From: JANLTP01 sp031363055
GTDB lineage: Bacteria; Pseudomonadota; Gammaproteobacteria; Burkholderiales; Burkholderiaceae_E
DNA length: 25,800 nt
Direction: 5' to 3'
NCBI GenBank assembly: GCA_031363055.1
Contig: JANLTP010000013.1
Location: 1 to 25,800 of the forward strand
The notes under the pieces: model-generated
Told to the model about the DNA's origin: nothing
The model's input: the letters and a program-made list of their open reading frames with translations, nothing else
Database searches by the model: none
Shown: positions 24,201-25,800 of the stretch, in pieces
Layout: each line of letters begins with the position of its first letter
Position numbering within the stretch: the first letter of the stretch is position 1
Made by a program: the position numbers and the translations under genes

Positions 24201-25451
24201 ATGAACGCAATGACCCGGCCAGAAGCCAGCGCCCACGCAGCGGCGATTCCGCTGGACCAGATCGACCTCTCGGACGCCGAACTGTTTCGCTCCGACACGG
24301 TCTGGCCCTACCTCGCTCGATTGCGTCGCGAAGCACCGGTGCATCTGCAGGAAAACGGCCAGCAGGGCCGGTTCTGGTCGATTACCAAGTTTAACGACAT
24401 CATGGCGATTGATACCAACCATACGGTGTTTTCGTCCGAGGCGGGTATTGGCGGGATCACCATCTTTGAAACGCCGTTGCAGATGCGTCGGCCCAGCTTC
24501 ATATCAATGGATCCACCCAAACATGATGACCAGCGCAGAACGGTTAGCCCAATCGTGGCTCCTGCCAATTTGACCAAGTTGGGCGTCACGATTCGCGAGC
24601 GGGTCTGCACGATTCTCGACAATCTGCCGCGCAACCAGACGTTTGACTGGGTCGACAAGGTATCGGTCGAACTGACGACTCAAATGCTGGCTACCCTGTT
24701 CGACTTTCCGTTCGAGGAAAGGCGTCTGCTGACTTACTGGTCCGATGTCGCCACCAGCGCACCGCCCGCCATGGATGACGCGCAAGCCTGGGCAAAGCGG
24801 GACGCCGAGTTGCAGAAATGCCTCGAGTACTTCACTCGCCTGTGGAACGAGCGAGTCAATGCCGAGCCAGGTAACGACCTGATTTCAATGATGGCGCATT
24901 CGCCGGCAACCCGAAACATGAAACCACAGGAATTCCTGGGCAACCTGATTTTGTTGATCGTCGGTGGTAACGATACCACCCGCAATTCGATCTCCGGCGG
25001 CGTGTTGTTCATGAATCAGAATCCCGCCGAATTTCAGAAATTGCGCGACAACCCGAAGCTGATCCCCAGCGCGGTCTCAGAAATTATTCGTTACCAAACG
25101 CCGCTCTCGCATATGCGACGCACTGCACTGGCCGATTACGAAATTGGCGGCAAGACGATCAAAAAAGGCGACAAGGTAGTCATGTGGTACATCTCGGGTA
25201 ATCGCGACGAAGAGGTGATCGACAACGCCGACCAGTTCATCATCGATCGCGCCCGGCCGCGCCAGCACCTTTCATTCGGCTTCGGCATTCATCGCTGCGT
25301 CGGTAATCGACTCGCCGAAATGCAACTGCAGATTCTTTGGGAGGAGATCCTCAAACGCTTTCCGAAGATTGAAATGGTCGGCAAGGAAGAACGATTGGCA
25401 AGCTGTTTTGTACACGGCATTACCGCTTTACCGGTTCGTATTCCGAGTTGA
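24201..25451 (+). CDS. CYP153-like cytochrome P450 (alkane terminal hydroxylase type)
   Basis: 416 residues from ATG 24201, with GGAG about 7 bases upstream. P450 hallmarks: I-helix GGNDTTR (255-261), K-helix ExxR within SEIIRYQTPL, and the haem loop FGFGIHRCVGNRLAE with cysteine ligand Cys366. Phrases such as FISMDPPKHDDQRRTVSPIV, LTTQMLATLFDFPFEERR and LGNLILLIVGGNDTTRNS are characteristic of the CYP153 family, which hydroxylates the end carbon of medium-chain alkanes and fatty acids. CYP153 needs a ferredoxin and a ferredoxin reductase, often encoded beside it; neither is in the window, and a fic copy follows instead. The frame is complete. CYP153 membership is from remembered motifs. Confidence 0.88.
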   Translation: MNAMTRPEASAHAAAIPLDQIDLSDAELFRSDTVWPYLARLRREAPVHLQENGQQGRFWSITKFNDIMAIDTNHTVFSSEAGIGGITIFETPLQMRRPSFISMDPPKHDDQRRTVSPIVAPANLTKLGVTIRERVCTILDNLPRNQTFDWVDKVSVELTTQMLATLFDFPFEERRLLTYWSDVATSAPPAMDDAQAWAKRDAELQKCLEYFTRLWNERVNAEPGNDLISMMAHSPATRNMKPQEFLGNLILLIVGGNDTTRNSISGGVLFMNQNPAEFQKLRDNPKLIPSAVSEIIRYQTPLSHMRRTALADYEIGGKTIKKGDKVVMWYISGNRDEEVIDNADQFIIDRARPRQHLSFGFGIHRCVGNRLAEMQLQILWEEILKRFPKIEMVGKEERLASCFVHGITALPVRIPS

Positions 25452-25485
25452 CGATTGGTGGTATCGGTTCGACGAATCTTGACGC

Positions 25486-25800
25486 AGGTTCGACCGCAAC
25501 GCCCCCTTCAACGACTTGCCTCCACTGCCTCCCGCAGCCGAGTTTGAAACACCCTCCGTCTTGAAGAAGGCCATTGCCGCAAGCCGCGCGCTCGCGGAGT
25601 TGAAAGGCATGGCCGAGCGCATGCCCAATGAAGCTATGCTGATCGACAGCCTGGTGCTGCAGGAAGCGCGCGCGTCGTCGGAAATCGAGAAAGTCCTGAC
25701 GACGAACGACGAGCTTTTCAAGGCAGCCTCGGACGAGGCGATGCCGGCCAGCGCCGAGGCAAAGGAGGTGCTGCGCTATCGGCAGGCGTTGAACCACGGC
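25486..25800 (+). pseudogene. Second fic gene copy, no ATG at the expected start, cut by the window end
   Basis: From 25489 the frame reads FDRNAPFNDLPPLPPAAEFE and continues to the window edge, with about nine substitutions over 103 residues against the N-terminus of the Fic protein at 3833. The codon aligned to its ATG is AGG (25486-25488), with TGA two codons upstream, so initiation there is impossible. TTG 25516 or ATG 25609 are the first alternatives and would trim the N-terminus. The auto-inhibitory motif reads S-S-E-I-E-K instead of S-S-E-I-E-N. A 52-bp stretch (25640-25691) is identical to 3987-4038. The catalytic part lies outside the window. Confidence 0.8.

Overview
The window is GC-rich proteobacterial DNA, probably gammaproteobacterial. 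That rests on codon use, a CYP153-type alkane hydroxylase, a TRAP transporter fragment, a mutS relic and IS91-family elements. I could not run a taxonomic search. No rRNA, tRNA or CRISPR array was seen.

Region 1 (1-14747, + strand) is most of a BREX type 2 phage-defence locus: the tail of an upstream gene (by canonical order probably pglW), pglX (DNA adenine methyltransferase), pglY (large P-loop protein), pglZ (alkaline-phosphatase-fold protein), brxD (P-loop ATPase) and brxHI (Lhr-like helicase). pglY-pglZ-brxD-brxHI are joined by 4-bp start/stop overlaps and the upstream gene overlaps pglX the same way. A class II Fic (AMPylase-type) gene with a C-terminal winged helix sits 3 bp after pglX. 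It is followed by a perfect 10-bp-arm inverted repeat in the 127-bp gap before pglY, so the locus looks like two transcriptional blocks with a possible Fic-linked switch between them. The first 89 bases are an exact inverted copy of an internal piece of pglX and cut off the upstream gene. This is either a chimeric contig end or an inverted pglX segment.

Region 2 (about 14870-21760) begins about 130 bp after brxHI. Two same-orientation, decayed IS91-family transposase remnants bracket a 5.7-kb block. The block holds a mutS pseudogene (internal nonsense codon and truncation just past Walker A), two small exported proteins (one a cupin), a VOC-fold protein, a TetR regulator divergent from a LuxR-type regulator with direct repeats between them, and a TRAP permease (dctM-like) fragment with its own stop codon.

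Region 3 (about 21760-24111) is a patchwork of gene scraps (VOC protein without a start codon, a piece of a BenE-type transporter, a possible LysE-type tail) and two toxin-antitoxin modules. One is an unusual Phd-nucleotidyltransferase fusion antitoxin followed by a truncated HEPN (HepT) toxin, the other an intact AbrB-type vapB/vapC pair.

Region 4 (24112-25800) carries a complete CYP153-like cytochrome P450 and then the start of a second Fic gene, about 91% identical to the BREX-embedded one. It lacks an ATG at the matching position and has a changed residue in the auto-inhibitory motif. The main biological interest is the BREX-2/Fic arrangement with its palindrome and the duplicated, apparently decaying Fic copy 21 kb away.
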